Notes: generated by a model from the sequence alone, not told the origin. DNA of 64,000 bases from an uncultured Lachnospiraceae bacterium (GCA_947625775.1 CANQPM010000004.1:124001-188000), one strand, 5' to 3'; shown: positions 17,996 through 27,046, numbered from the stretch's first letter. Program-made: numbers and translations.

Positions 17996-18520
17996 ATGGA
18001 GAGCAGACATACGCTTGCGGGGCGTAACATTATAAAGCCTATGAGAATAACTGTCAGACCTGTCTGGCGTGATGAGTGGGACGATGCCATGGCGCTTGCA
18101 TGGCGCACATTTATGCTGTTTGAGGCATCGGATTATACGCCCGAGGGGATAAAGAGCTTTCAGGATTTTATAACCGACACAGTCCTTTACAGAATGTTTA
18201 TAATGGGCGAGTACCAGCTTTTCGGCGCATTTGAGCAGAACAAAATGATAGGCATGATAAGCCTCAGAAACCGCACGCACATTTCGCTTCTGTTTGTGGA
18301 CTGGAAATACCACAAGCTGGGAGTAGGCAGGCGGCTTATAGAGTATGTGGGCGACTATGTCCTTAATGAGGAGGGCTACAGCCGCATGACAGTCAACGCG
18401 GCGCCGTATGCGGTCGGCTTTTACCACAAGGTCGGCTTTTACGACACGGACGAGGAGGAAACTAATGACGGCATAAGGTACACTCCCATGGAGTGCGTCA
18501 TTAAAATTCATAAAAACTAG
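17996..18520 (+). CDS. GNAT-family N-acetyltransferase
   Basis: 174 residues. The GNAT core is FGAFEQNKMIGMISLRN (beta strands), SLLFVDWKYHKLGVGRRLI (acetyl-CoA loop, a V-x-x-x-x-x-x-G-V-G variant of the Q/R-x-x-G-x-G/A motif) and NAAPYAVGFYHKVGF (motif B). The substrate cannot be told from sequence. The start ATG follows AGGAGA at 11 bases. An alternative internal ATG at 18041 (MRITVRPVWRDEW) is also plausible and would better match family N-termini. The gene is followed 12 bases later by the HD-domain gene, with which it is probably co-transcribed. Confidence 0.85.
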   Translation: MESRHTLAGRNIIKPMRITVRPVWRDEWDDAMALAWRTFMLFEASDYTPEGIKSFQDFITDTVLYRMFIMGEYQLFGAFEQNKMIGMISLRNRTHISLLFVDWKYHKLGVGRRLIEYVGDYVLNEEGYSRMTVNAAPYAVGFYHKVGFYDTDEEETNDGIRYTPMECVIKIHKN

Positions 18521-18532
18521 GAGGGAAAATCA

Positions 18533-19786
18533 ATGGCGGTAGAGTATATTACAAGCAAAAATATGTGCCTGCTGATATATCAGACATTAAGGCTGATGAA
18601 CAAGGGCGTGGCGCACCACAGCAGACGCGTAAGCTACATTATGTCCAAGCTGCTCGAATGCAGGGGCGGCTATGAAAAGTATGAGATAGCGGATTTTATG
18701 GCGCTTGCGCTGCTCCACGACATAGGCGCGTACAAGACTGACGACGTGCGCAAGCAGCTCACCTACGAGGCTAAAAAACCCGAATCCCATTCGGTGTACG
18801 GGTATCTGTTTTTGAAGTACCTCTCGCCCCTTGAGGAGCAGTCAAAGATGATACTCTATCATCATGTGGACTATTCAAAGACAAAGGATCTTGACTACCG
18901 CTACCGCTTTGAGCTGGAGCTGCTCAAAGTGGCTGAGATAATAGACGTATGGCAGAAGGCTTTCGGCGAAAAATTTGACTATAACGTAATAGACCAGTAT
19001 TCGGGGACAAAATTCCACCCCGAGGCGTGCAGCATTGCAAAAGAGGCGATAGAGAAATACGACATTATCACAAAGCTGCGCGACGTAAGCTACAAGAATG
19101 ACTTTTATGACAGTCTGGAATATGTGCTATTGTCAGATGATGAGAAGGACAAATATCTCAAAATGCTTATGTACTGTACAGGCTTAAAGGACGAGGAAAT
19201 CGTGTCCAACACCACCGCCATCATATATGTATGCCGCGAGCTCGGGCGCAAAATGAAAATCAGCGAGGTTGACAAAAACGAAATCTACTACGCGTCGCTT
19301 CTCCACGACATAGGCATGCTCAAAATGCCGAAGGAGCTTTTGAACGCACCCCGAGTGCTGAGTGAGGAGGAAAAAAACCTTATCCGCACCCATGTGGAGA
19401 TAACAGGCAGCACCTTAAAAGGAAAAATCTCGGACAGCATTATATCAATAGCCACATCGCACCACGAGCGCTTTGACGGCTCAGGCTATCCGAACGCGCT
19501 CAAAGGCAGCGTTATGGACACCAGACAGGCGATTATCCAGGTAGCTGAGGCAGTGGTAAACGCGCGCAGGAAAAAGCCGTACAGGCCCGCCCACACGGAC
19601 GAGGAGATTACAAACGACTTAAATGAAGGCATAGTTTCAGGAAAATACGACGGCATAGTAGCCGACACCTTCCTCAAAAATTACGACGAAATAATAAACA
19701 AAGCCATGCAGAAGGCAGACGCGGCGCTCACTACATACCAGAAGCTCCAGAGAAACTATGAGCAGGTATATAAGGGGTTTGTATAA
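18533..19786 (+). CDS. tandem HD / HD-GYP phosphodiesterase
   Basis: 417 residues with two HD domains. The first (1-190) has LLHDIGAYK (His62-Asp63) and YHHVDYSK but no GYP. The second (220-400) has SLLHDIGML (His258-Asp259) and the full signature SHHERFDGSGYP (GYP 318-320), the mark of c-di-GMP phosphodiesterases. It would degrade c-di-GMP to pGpG or GMP in the cytoplasm. There is no receiver, PAS or membrane part, so regulation may come through the first, possibly inactive, HD domain. AGGAGGG lies eight bases before ATG. Co-transcription with the acetyltransferase is likely. Confidence 0.88.
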   Translation: MAVEYITSKNMCLLIYQTLRLMNKGVAHHSRRVSYIMSKLLECRGGYEKYEIADFMALALLHDIGAYKTDDVRKQLTYEAKKPESHSVYGYLFLKYLSPLEEQSKMILYHHVDYSKTKDLDYRYRFELELLKVAEIIDVWQKAFGEKFDYNVIDQYSGTKFHPEACSIAKEAIEKYDIITKLRDVSYKNDFYDSLEYVLLSDDEKDKYLKMLMYCTGLKDEEIVSNTTAIIYVCRELGRKMKISEVDKNEIYYASLLHDIGMLKMPKELLNAPRVLSEEEKNLIRTHVEITGSTLKGKISDSIISIATSHHERFDGSGYPNALKGSVMDTRQAIIQVAEAVVNARRKKPYRPAHTDEEITNDLNEGIVSGKYDGIVADTFLKNYDEIINKAMQKADAALTTYQKLQRNYEQVYKGFV

Positions 19787-19860
19787 TGCGCCGCAGCAGA
19801 CTGTGCGTAACCAGTGCCGAATAGCCGCAATGCGCTTACAGATTTGGAGGTCATTTTATT

Positions 19861-20628
19861 ATGTTTAAGCTTGACAGTCCGCTTATGAACTTTTTGAACA
19901 AGGTCGCGGATATTATGATTTTAAATTTTCTTCTGATAGTTTTTTCCATTCCCATATTTACCATGGGAGCCGCGCTCACGGCAGCGTACTATGTGGGCTA
20001 TAAAATGGTAAAAAATGAGGAAAGCTACATAATTAAGGGATTTTGGCGCTCATTTAAGGAAAACTTCAAGCAGTCAACAATACTCTGGCTCATCATGCTG
20101 GCAATAATAGGAGTAGTAGCCGCAGACTACCGAATCCTACTCTATTCAGGCATAGAGTTTGGCCGCAACATGCGCATAATAATGATAGTCGCAACAGTAG
20201 TCCTCGCCATGGGCGCCGTTTTTGTATTCCCCATGCAGGCGCGCTACACAAACACAGTCAAAAACACCCTGAAAAACGCGCTCCTTATGGCGCTCGCGCA
20301 CCTGCCGACCTCATTTTTGCTCATAGCAGTATATGCAGTCCCCGTGGCGATACTCTACTTTATACCCCAGCTCTTGCCCGCCCTTGTCCTTCTCGCATTA
20401 GGCTGCGTGTTCTATTTCAAGTCCTTCCTGCTCATAAGAGTATTTAACAAATACGAGGACAAATATATAAATCCCCAGCCGCAGGAGGACGAAGAAACCA
20501 CGGAAAACGACGAAGGCGCTGAGGAAATAGTATCTGATGAAACAGAAACGCCAGCAGAAATAACAGAAACAGTAAAACCAACAGAACCAACGGAACAGGC
20601 AGAAGAACAAACTCCCCCCGCACCATAA
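19861..20628 (+). CDS. YesL-family (DUF624) membrane protein with acidic tail
   Basis: 255 residues. The N-terminus MFKLDSPLMNFLNKVADIMILNFLLIVFSIPIFTMGAALTA is split across the well-known DUF624/YesL motif (LNxLxxIPxxTxGAAxTA), and four to five more membrane helices follow. YesL-like genes are usually found near carbohydrate ABC transporters, and an MsmK-type sugar ABC ATPase follows here. The last 50 residues are a Glu/Thr/Pro-rich tail (ETPAEITETVKPTEPTEQAE) that looks intrinsically disordered. Codon use changes within the gene: mixed at first, then strongly A/C-rich after about 20,090. RBS GGAGG. The exact function in transport is unproven. Confidence 0.85.
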   Translation: MFKLDSPLMNFLNKVADIMILNFLLIVFSIPIFTMGAALTAAYYVGYKMVKNEESYIIKGFWRSFKENFKQSTILWLIMLAIIGVVAADYRILLYSGIEFGRNMRIIMIVATVVLAMGAVFVFPMQARYTNTVKNTLKNALLMALAHLPTSFLLIAVYAVPVAILYFIPQLLPALVLLALGCVFYFKSFLLIRVFNKYEDKYINPQPQEDEETTENDEGAEEIVSDETETPAEITETVKPTEPTEQAEEQTPPAP

Positions 20629-20667
20629 ATTGTTCAATCTGTACACCAAACTCCCCAACCGCTATAC

Positions 20668-20704
20668 AAATTGCTTACCATTCCATTCTCGGTAAGCAAT
20701 TTTT
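20668..20704 (+). terminator. rho-independent terminator
   Basis: Stem AAATTGCTTACC / GGTAAGCAATTT followed by TT, 40 bases after the YesL gene. Confidence 0.85.
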
Positions 20705-20815
20705 ACATAACCAGCCAAAAAACTTTGTTTAATTGTGGCATAGCATTTTGATAAAAATTACATTATACTAATAACATCTTATAAAATCAAAATAATAATT
20801 TGGGAGGCATTAAAA

Positions 20816-21928
20816 ATGGCAAGTTTATCTTTAAAGAATGTTTGCAAGGTGTATCCTAACGGCTTTGAGGCTGTTAAGAACTTCAACCTTGAAATCGCTG
20901 ACAAGGAATTCATCATCTTCGTTGGACCTTCTGGATGCGGTAAGTCTACAACACTCCGTATGATAGCAGGACTTGAGGACATATCTTCAGGCGAGCTGAA
21001 AATCGGCGACAGAGTAGTAAACGACGTAGAGCCCAAGGACAGAGATATCGCGATGGTATTCCAGAACTATGCTCTTTATCCTCATATGACAGTATATGAT
21101 AATATGGCATTCGGTCTTAAGCTTAGAAAAGTTCCCAAGGCTGAAATTGACAAGATGGTTAAAGAGGCAGCTAAAATCCTTGACTTAACAAAGCTCCTCG
21201 ACAGAAAGCCCAAGGCTTTGTCAGGCGGTCAGAGACAGCGTGTTGCCATGGGACGTGCGATCGTTCGTAATCCTAAGGTATTCCTTATGGACGAGCCTCT
21301 TTCAAACTTGGACGCTAAGCTCCGTGTACAGATGCGTATCGAGATAGCTAAGCTTCATCAGAGACTCGGCACTACAATCATCTACGTTACACATGACCAG
21401 ACAGAGGCTATGACACTTGGTACACGTATCGTAGTTATGAAGGACGGTATCGTTCAGCAGGTTGATACACCGCAGAACTTATATGAGAAGCCCCAGAACC
21501 TGTTCGTAGCAGGATTCATGGGTTCTCCGCAGATGAACTTCATCGACGCTACAGTAGAGATTAAGGGCGATACAGCATACTTAAAGGTTGGCGGACTTTC
21601 AATCGGTCTTCCTCCCGCTAAGTCTAAGAAGTTAATCGAGGGCGGCTACAACGGAAAGGTAGTTACATTCGGTATCAGACCTGAGGATATCTATGACTCA
21701 CAGATGATGGTTGAGGCTAAGGCTGACAGCACATTTGAGACAACTATCCGTGTATATGAGCTTCTCGGTGCAGAAGTATTCCTGTACTCTGACTTGGCTG
21801 AGTTCCCTATCACAGCGAGAGTTGATCCGAGAACTACAGCAAGACCTGGCGACAAGGTTAAGTTTGCTATCGATGTTGAGAAGATTCACGTATTCGACAA
21901 AGAGACAGAGAAGGTTATTACAAACTAG
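20816..21928 (+). CDS. msmK: sugar ABC transporter ATPase, MsmK/UgpC type
   Basis: 370 residues. Walker A GPSGCGKST (37-45), Q-loop FQNYALYPHM, signature LSGGQRQR (135-142), Walker B FLMDEP, switch His in YVTHDQTEAM. The C-terminal 130 residues form the MalK-type OB/TOBE regulatory domain (FGIRPEDIYDSQ, DPRTTARPGDKVKFAID). These ATPases energise several carbohydrate importers whose permeases are encoded elsewhere, and no permease or binding protein is adjacent here. Codon choice is clearly different from neighbours (consistent cct, gct, cgt and gta/gtt use), as expected of a highly expressed gene. RBS GGGAGG. Own terminator follows. Confidence 0.93.
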   Translation: MASLSLKNVCKVYPNGFEAVKNFNLEIADKEFIIFVGPSGCGKSTTLRMIAGLEDISSGELKIGDRVVNDVEPKDRDIAMVFQNYALYPHMTVYDNMAFGLKLRKVPKAEIDKMVKEAAKILDLTKLLDRKPKALSGGQRQRVAMGRAIVRNPKVFLMDEPLSNLDAKLRVQMRIEIAKLHQRLGTTIIYVTHDQTEAMTLGTRIVVMKDGIVQQVDTPQNLYEKPQNLFVAGFMGSPQMNFIDATVEIKGDTAYLKVGGLSIGLPPAKSKKLIEGGYNGKVVTFGIRPEDIYDSQMMVEAKADSTFETTIRVYELLGAEVFLYSDLAEFPITARVDPRTTARPGDKVKFAIDVEKIHVFDKETEKVITN

Positions 21929-21943
21929 TCTACGGCATATTCA

Positions 21944-21979
21944 AGCCCCCGACATATGTGTGGTGTCGGGGGCTGTTTT
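21944..21979 (+). terminator. rho-independent terminator
   Basis: Stem AGCCCCCGAC / GTCGGGGGCT, followed by GTTTTA, 15 bases after the ABC ATPase stop. Confidence 0.9.
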
Positions 21980-22004
21980 AATATATTGAAAATGGGGGAT
22001 ATTG

Positions 22005-23090
22005 ATGATTTCAAATCAGGTTATTCAGACGAGCATAGATGAGTTAAAGAGCATTACAAGGGTGGACTTGTGCGTTGTTGACGTCGAAGGCATGACAGTT
22101 GCCACGACATTTGACAGCGAGGAGATGTCAGAGGATTTAATATCAGCCTTTATCGATTCGCCCGCGGACAGCCAGATAGTAAACGGCTATCATATGCTTA
22201 AGATACTCGAGGAGCGCGAGGTCACATATGTGCTGATTGCCAAGGGCACAAGCGCCGACACATATATGATAGGAAAAATAGCCGTAAGCCAGATACAAAA
22301 TCTCATAATAGCATATAAAGAACATTTCGACAAAAACAATTTTTTCCAGAATCTGCTTTTGGACAATCTGCTTTTGGTTGACATCTACAACCGCGCCAAA
22401 AAGCTTCACATAAATAGCGAAGTCCCGAGAGTGGTTTTCTTGATCGAGGCGCAGAACGACAAGGACAATATCGCGATGGAGCTTATGAAAAACATCTTCG
22501 GGGAACAGCAGGGCTGCTTTCTCACGGCGGTTGAGCAGAAAAATATTATCCTTATAAAAGAAGTAAAGAATAAAGACGCATATGCCGAGATAGAGCAGAC
22601 GGCGCAGGTCATAGTGGATATGCTGAACACGGAGGGCATGCTGATTGCCAAGGTAGCCTACGGCACAATAGTCTCAGAGCTCAAAGAGGTGTCAAAATCA
22701 TACAAGGAGGCAAGGCTGGCGCTTGACGTGGGCAAAATTTTCTATATGGAAAAATCAATTACCGCATACAATATGCTCGGCATAGGCCGCCTGATTTACC
22801 AGCTCCCCGTCAATTTGTGCCGCATATTTATCAATGAGATATTCGGCGAAAACATACCCGACAGCATTGATGAGGAAATGCTCACCACAGTGCAGAAATT
22901 CTTTGACAACAATCTGAACGTCTCAGAGACTTCAAGGCAGCTTTTTGTACACAGGAATACGCTTGTGTACAGGATAGAGAAGCTTCACCAGGCGACAGGC
23001 CTTGACATAAGGAAGTTTGACGACGCGCTCACGTTCAAAATTGCGCTGATGGTAGTAAATTATATGAAATATGTGGATTCTGTCCAATAA
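22005..23090 (+). CDS. PucR/CdaR-type helix-turn-helix regulator
   Basis: 361 residues from the ATG at 22005, with GGGGGA eight bases upstream. The C-terminus is the PucR HTH_30 domain: FFDNNLNVSETSRQLFVHRN and TLVYRIEKLHQATGLDIRKFDDALTFKIAL. The N-terminal region (SITRVDLCVVDVEGMTVATT) resembles the sugar-diacid recognition domain of CdaR. The central part is a GGDEF-like fold without a catalytic motif. Members respond to organic acids or purine catabolites, and the ligand here is unknown. It follows the sugar ABC ATPase but is separated from it by a terminator. Confidence 0.85.
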   Translation: MISNQVIQTSIDELKSITRVDLCVVDVEGMTVATTFDSEEMSEDLISAFIDSPADSQIVNGYHMLKILEEREVTYVLIAKGTSADTYMIGKIAVSQIQNLIIAYKEHFDKNNFFQNLLLDNLLLVDIYNRAKKLHINSEVPRVVFLIEAQNDKDNIAMELMKNIFGEQQGCFLTAVEQKNIILIKEVKNKDAYAEIEQTAQVIVDMLNTEGMLIAKVAYGTIVSELKEVSKSYKEARLALDVGKIFYMEKSITAYNMLGIGRLIYQLPVNLCRIFINEIFGENIPDSIDEEMLTTVQKFFDNNLNVSETSRQLFVHRNTLVYRIEKLHQATGLDIRKFDDALTFKIALMVVNYMKYVDSVQ

Positions 23091-23100
23091 AAGTGTCATA

Positions 23101-23163
23101 CCCCCCGAATTGTGGACATACATTAGATTATTCAGAGCAATAATTTAATGCCGCAATGGGGGG
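23101..23163 (+). promoter_or_regulatory. hairpin that can hide the ribosome site of the next gene
   Basis: CCCCCCGAATTGTGG (23101-23115) can pair with CCGCAATGGGGGG (23151-23163): 13 base pairs with a two-base bulge and one G-U. The G-run is the Shine-Dalgarno sequence of the gene starting at 23170. The loop is 35 bases and AT-rich. Pairing would block translation, so control by temperature, ligand or upstream translation is possible. Confidence 0.6.
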
Positions 23164-23169
23164 ATTTTT

Positions 23170-24075
23170 ATGCAGTTTTTTTATATCGACTATATGAACG
23201 GTGACAGGAAGGAAAGAAACATAGGCTTTTTGCGCGTTGAGGGCGACGGCATAAGCGTAGGGCTGAGAGGAGTGCCCGTACAGTGCGGCTCAAGCTGCAG
23301 GGTATATGCGCTCAACTGTCTTGGAAAGAGGTGTCTGCTTGGCGAGGTAAAGATAAAAAACGGCTATGGAATGGAAAAGCTCAGCTGGACAAGTGAAGTG
23401 AGCTTTATGGACTGTCTCGGAATCGAAATACCGCTGTACGGCTCAAGGATAGGGAAATGCGTTCTGCGCGAGCAGTCCGACATAGTGGCGGCGCGGATAA
23501 ACACAGGGCAGGCGGCGGACAAAATAAAAAATCCCAAAGAACAGGCGGAAAATACACCTGCCGCGAAAGCAGGGACAGCCGAAAACGCACAAAAGGATGT
23601 GCCTGCAAAAAAGGCTGATGCAAAAGATGAGATAGGCAGCGTTGATGAGGACAAATGGGCACAGCTTCTGGAAACATACCCGCGTGTGCATATTTTCCCA
23701 GAGGCGCAGTCGATACTGATAAAGCCGAAGGATTTAATCGTGCTTACCGAGAAGTACCACAATCTCGCGTCTAATTCGTTTGTGCTGCACTCCTATTATA
23801 ATTACCGCCAGCTTCTCCTGTTCTGCTATCCGCTTGGCACGGAACATGAAAGCAGTGCGGAGCAGAATATCAGAGTCGCCGAAAGACGCGTCGAGGAGAA
23901 TTGCATAGAGTATTATCTTGGTGTGCCTGGCACATACTATGAGCGCGAGCGCAGGATAGCCGAAATGTTCGGCTTTGAAGGCTTTGAAAACGCTGAGGCG
24001 AGAATGCACGAGGAAATAAGGCGCGGCGTATACAGCGGGTGCTTTGGGTACTATATGAAACGCGTTGAAATATAA
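23170..24075 (+). CDS. conserved Lachnospiraceae protein, DUF6128-like
   Basis: 301 residues, soluble. The N-terminal 90 residues are a beta-rich module (FFYIDYMNGDRKERNIGFLR, VYALNCLGKRCLLGEVKIKNG) with several Cys. A Lys/Ala/Glu-rich linker (about 115-155) follows. The C-terminal module (ETYPRVHIFPEAQSILIKPKDLIVL, YHNLASNSFVLHSYYNYRQL, VPGTYYERERRIAEMFGFEGF) is the part I associate with DUF6128, from memory only. The end GCFGYYMKRVEI is also typical. No catalytic motif. The role may be in envelope or motility-related functions of these bacteria, but nothing here proves it. Its ribosome site lies in the hairpin at 23101-23163. Confidence 0.7.
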   Translation: MQFFYIDYMNGDRKERNIGFLRVEGDGISVGLRGVPVQCGSSCRVYALNCLGKRCLLGEVKIKNGYGMEKLSWTSEVSFMDCLGIEIPLYGSRIGKCVLREQSDIVAARINTGQAADKIKNPKEQAENTPAAKAGTAENAQKDVPAKKADAKDEIGSVDEDKWAQLLETYPRVHIFPEAQSILIKPKDLIVLTEKYHNLASNSFVLHSYYNYRQLLLFCYPLGTEHESSAEQNIRVAERRVEENCIEYYLGVPGTYYERERRIAEMFGFEGFENAEARMHEEIRRGVYSGCFGYYMKRVEI

Positions 24076-24087
24076 TTGCGCCGCAGG

Positions 24088-24825
24088 TTAAATTCCCCGC
24101 AGATATGTGTTTGGAATGTATTCCCTACATATGGCGGCAAATGAGCGCAGGGTTTCCTCGTCATATGAATGAAAACCTTTTTGGATAACGTTTTCGTTTT
24201 CCTCATAAGACTGTAAAAAATACGCCCTTGCGCCAGACAGCCATTTGGATATGACACGAATGTCATTTTTATCATGGAGCTCCTTCACAATGGTAGTGCG
24301 GAATTCGTACAAAAATGAGCTGTCCGTATTTGAAAGCAGGATATCCGCAGAACGCTTTATGTTTGACATCAGAGTGTCGCTGCCGCTGTCTGCATCAGCG
24401 CCTTCTGGGCTGCTGTCAAGTCCGACGGTGGGCAGGTATTTTTCGGGCGAGTTTTTGATGTCCATGGCGCAGTAATTTATAAGGCGCTCGTCTATTAGGA
24501 GCTTCAGCATATCGGGATTTGAGCCGTTTGTGTCGAGCTTTATGCTGTAGCCGAGCGTCTTTATTTTTCCCAGAAATTCGGGCAAATCAGGATTGAGAGT
24601 GGGTTCTCCTCCCGATATGCATACATTTCCGAGTATGCCTCTGCGCTTTGACAAAAATGCTAGTATCTCCTCAAGTGAGTACGGCGGCAGCGATGAAGGA
24701 CTGATAACCAAATCCCTGTTGTGGCAGTAAGGACATCTGAAATTGCAGCCGCCAAGAAATATGGTAGCCGCCAGCTCTCCTGGATAGTCTAAGAGCGTGG
24801 TTTTGTTAAGACCTAATATAAGCAT
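24088..24825 (-). CDS. nrdG: anaerobic ribonucleotide reductase activating protein (radical SAM)
   Basis: 245 residues. The radical SAM cluster motif GGCNFRCPYCHN gives Cys27, Cys31 and Cys34 (CxxxCxxC), followed by the SAM-binding GGEPTLNPDLPEFL. The N-terminal GLNKTTLLDYPGELAATIFL is typical of the long NrdG-type activases (the 'NrdG2' group), which differ from the classical 150-aa NrdG. It is expected to form a 4Fe-4S cluster and generate a glycyl radical, but the partner reductase is not in the window and the true substrate of this subgroup is uncertain. Convergent with the preceding gene (12-base gap). Own promoter at 24853-24880. Confidence 0.82.
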   Translation of the reverse strand: MLILGLNKTTLLDYPGELAATIFLGGCNFRCPYCHNRDLVISPSSLPPYSLEEILAFLSKRRGILGNVCISGGEPTLNPDLPEFLGKIKTLGYSIKLDTNGSNPDMLKLLIDERLINYCAMDIKNSPEKYLPTVGLDSSPEGADADSGSDTLMSNIKRSADILLSNTDSSFLYEFRTTIVKELHDKNDIRVISKWLSGARAYFLQSYEENENVIQKGFHSYDEETLRSFAAICREYIPNTYLRGI

Positions 24826-24852
24826 AGCGTTTTCGCCTCCTGTACTGATGTT

Positions 24853-24880
24853 ATTATATCATAAAAGCGCTTTTTATCAA
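24853..24880 (-). promoter_or_regulatory. sigma-70-type promoter of the activase gene
   Basis: On the minus strand TTGATA, 16-base spacer, TATAAT, 28 bases before the start codon. The spacer contains the palindrome AAAAGCGCTTTT, a possible operator. Confidence 0.75.
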
Positions 24881-25002
24881 AATACGCCAAGCGGTTCATT
24901 CGCGGTTTTTCAAAAATTTCTGATATTTTCCAATAATTTTTTGCTTTGCAGGCATCACGGGCTAGTCTGCCGTAAAAATAAAAAATATTCCACTATATAC
25001 AT

Positions 25003-25031
25003 TTGCATATATCGCTCGGTTAGTGTAATAT
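25003..25031 (+). promoter_or_regulatory. probable promoter of the lysozyme gene
   Basis: TTGCAT, 17-base spacer, TAATAT, 51 bases before ATG. Confidence 0.5.
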
Positions 25032-25082
25032 AAAAATAACACAGGATAAAAAAGCGGCAGCGGCGGCTGCCTATGGAGGAAT

Positions 25083-26219
25083 ATGATGGGGACAAGGAAA
25101 AAAAGCGCAGCAGGCATAAGCATAGCGGTAATGGCTGTTGTTATGGTGGTGTCACTTATTCTTGCGGGAGTTTTTGCGGTGCTGTATATAGCCGCGGCAA
25201 AGACGGCGGCGCAGCTTAGGAGTGAAAATGAACGGCTGCAGGCAGAGGCTGCGGTTACGGCGTTTTCGACTGATGTAAATGCCATGAATCCTGACAATGC
25301 AAATGAAGGCGAGACGTCTTTGCCAGATTTGGAAAGCAGTGAAAACATAGATGAGCTTCTGGTTGAGAAGGAGCTTGAGGTGGAGGATTCCATCAAACAG
25401 AAGATGAAGGAGCTTGTCGTAAGCGATGACGGAAGCCCCTTGAAAATGCTGCGGGCGTTTTTCCCTGAAAACCTTATTTATTATGACGAGGAGGAGTATG
25501 TGTTTGCGCCTGTGAATGACAGTCTGAAAATGCACAGCATTCTGCAGGAAAATCTTGTCGAGAATGACAATGGGGAAATGGAATACATAGAAAACGGCGT
25601 GGTTACTTCGCACAAGGGCATAGATGTGTCGAAATATCAGGGGAGCATTGACTGGCAGAAGGTAAAGGAGAATGGGATTGAGTATGCGTTTATCCGTCTG
25701 GGCATACGCGGGTATGGCACGGGGAAACTGGCGCTTGATGAGTATTTTGAGGAAAATATGAGCGGGGCGGCGCAGGCGGGCATAGAGACGGGGATTTATT
25801 TTTTTACGCAGGCCGTGAATGAGGCGGAGGCTGTGGAGGAGGCGCAGTTTGTGCTTGAGAATATTGCTCAGTATGATGTTAAGTGTCCTATTGTTTTTGA
25901 TGTGGAGCTTATTCCGAATGATGGCAGTGCGCGGGCGAATGGGCTTACTATGGAGGAGAGGACGGATATTGCTATAGCGTTTTGCGAGGAGATAAAAGGC
26001 GCGGGTTATACGCCGATGATTTATGGGAATATTAAGTGCTTTACTAAGCTGCTTGATATGGAACGGATTGAAGATTATGAGAAGTGGTATGCTTTTTATG
26101 ATGATTATATGTATTTTCCTTATGAGGTGAGTTGTTGGCAATATACGGAAAAAGGTAGAGTGGGGGGAGTGAGGGGGAATGTTGATTTGAATATTTCTTA
26201 TGAGAAGCTTTGGGAATGA
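25083..26219 (+). CDS. membrane-anchored GH25 lysozyme
   Basis: 378 residues. A short cytoplasmic start, one transmembrane helix (ISIAVMAVVMVVSLILAGVFAVLYI, split here as two parts of one helix), a coiled-coil/acidic stalk (AAQLRSENERLQAEA) and a C-terminal GH25 muramidase domain (about 175-378). The family's catalytic acids are in KGIDVSKYQGSIDW and CPIVFDVEL. It would cleave the MurNAc-GlcNAc bond of peptidoglycan on the outer face of the membrane. The start ATGATG lies just after GGAGGA, and either ATG is possible. Codon use becomes strongly G/T-rich in the last 600 bases. It may serve cell-wall turnover rather than attack. Confidence 0.9.
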   Translation: MMGTRKKSAAGISIAVMAVVMVVSLILAGVFAVLYIAAAKTAAQLRSENERLQAEAAVTAFSTDVNAMNPDNANEGETSLPDLESSENIDELLVEKELEVEDSIKQKMKELVVSDDGSPLKMLRAFFPENLIYYDEEEYVFAPVNDSLKMHSILQENLVENDNGEMEYIENGVVTSHKGIDVSKYQGSIDWQKVKENGIEYAFIRLGIRGYGTGKLALDEYFEENMSGAAQAGIETGIYFFTQAVNEAEAVEEAQFVLENIAQYDVKCPIVFDVELIPNDGSARANGLTMEERTDIAIAFCEEIKGAGYTPMIYGNIKCFTKLLDMERIEDYEKWYAFYDDYMYFPYEVSCWQYTEKGRVGGVRGNVDLNISYEKLWE

Positions 26220-26323
26220 ATGAATAAATAAATATGGATAAAAGGGGGCGGAAGTCGACCGTCTATGTCGGGGCGTTGTGCGTGGCGTGCGGGTGTTAAA
26301 TAAAAATTTTAGGAGGTTTTGGT

Positions 26324-27046
26324 ATGGAGAATGAGGTTAAGCGGCTGCAGGAGATGATTGATGAGAGTGAGCGGATTGTGTTTTTTGGCGGAGCGGGGGT
26401 GTCTACGGAGAGTGGGATTCCTGATTTTAGGAGTGTGGACGGGCTTTACAATCAGAAGTATGATTATCCGCCGGAGACTATTTTGAGTCATACTTTTTAT
26501 GTAAGGAGGCCTGATGAGTTTTTCAGGTTTTATCGTGACAAGATGCTTTTTCTTGATGCCAAGCCTAATGCGGCGCATTTAGCGCTTGCCAGGCTTGAGG
26601 AGAAAGGGAAGCTGACGGCGGTGGTGACGCAGAATATTGACGGGCTTCATCAGGCGGCGGGGAGTAAATGTGTTTATGAGCTGCATGGAAGTGTGCTTAG
26701 GAATTATTGTGAGAAGTGTGGGAAGTTTTTTGATGTGGGCGTGATTAAAAATTCGCAGGGGATTCCAACATGCGAGTGCGGCGGCAGGATTAAGCCTGAC
26801 GTGGTGCTTTACGAGGAGGGGCTTGACCAGAATACGCTGAGCGGCGCTGTCAGGGCTATAAGTGAAGCTGATATGCTTATTATCGGCGGCACGTCGCTTG
26901 CTGTTTATCCTGCGGCGGGGCTGATAGATTATTACAGGGGTAACAGGCTTGTGCTGGTAAATAAGACTCCTACGCCGAGGGACGCGATGGCGGATTTGGT
27001 GGTTACGGGGAGTATTGGGGAGATATTTTCACAGCTTGACATATAA
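26324..27046 (+). CDS. cobB: NAD-dependent protein deacylase, sirtuin
   Basis: 240 residues, normal bacterial SIR2 size. Motifs: GGAGVSTESGIPDFRSVDGLY (NAD pocket), TQNIDGLHQAAGS (catalytic Asn/Asp), ELHGS with catalytic His, the zinc site CEKC ... CEC, KPDVVLYEEGL, and the terminal GGTSLAVYPAAG and LVLVNKTPT. It removes acetyl or other acyl groups from lysines with NAD as co-substrate. The two zinc pairs are CxxC and CxC, slightly unusual because the family is mostly CxxC twice. RBS AGGAGG eight bases before ATG. Codons are strongly G/T-rich, like the end of the preceding gene. Confidence 0.93.
   Translation: MENEVKRLQEMIDESERIVFFGGAGVSTESGIPDFRSVDGLYNQKYDYPPETILSHTFYVRRPDEFFRFYRDKMLFLDAKPNAAHLALARLEEKGKLTAVVTQNIDGLHQAAGSKCVYELHGSVLRNYCEKCGKFFDVGVIKNSQGIPTCECGGRIKPDVVLYEEGLDQNTLSGAVRAISEADMLIIGGTSLAVYPAAGLIDYYRGNRLVLVNKTPTPRDAMADLVVTGSIGEIFSQLDI

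Noticed and set aside
20725-20752. Possible sigma-54 promoter (TGGCAT, five bases, TTTGA) before the sugar ABC ATPase
   Set aside because: The -12 element lacks the required GC, and no sigma-54 activator is nearby.
25152-26141. 329-aa minus-strand ORF opposite the lysozyme gene
   Set aside because: Rich in Ile, His and Arg as expected of a mirror frame. The GH25 gene on the plus strand has clear catalytic motifs.
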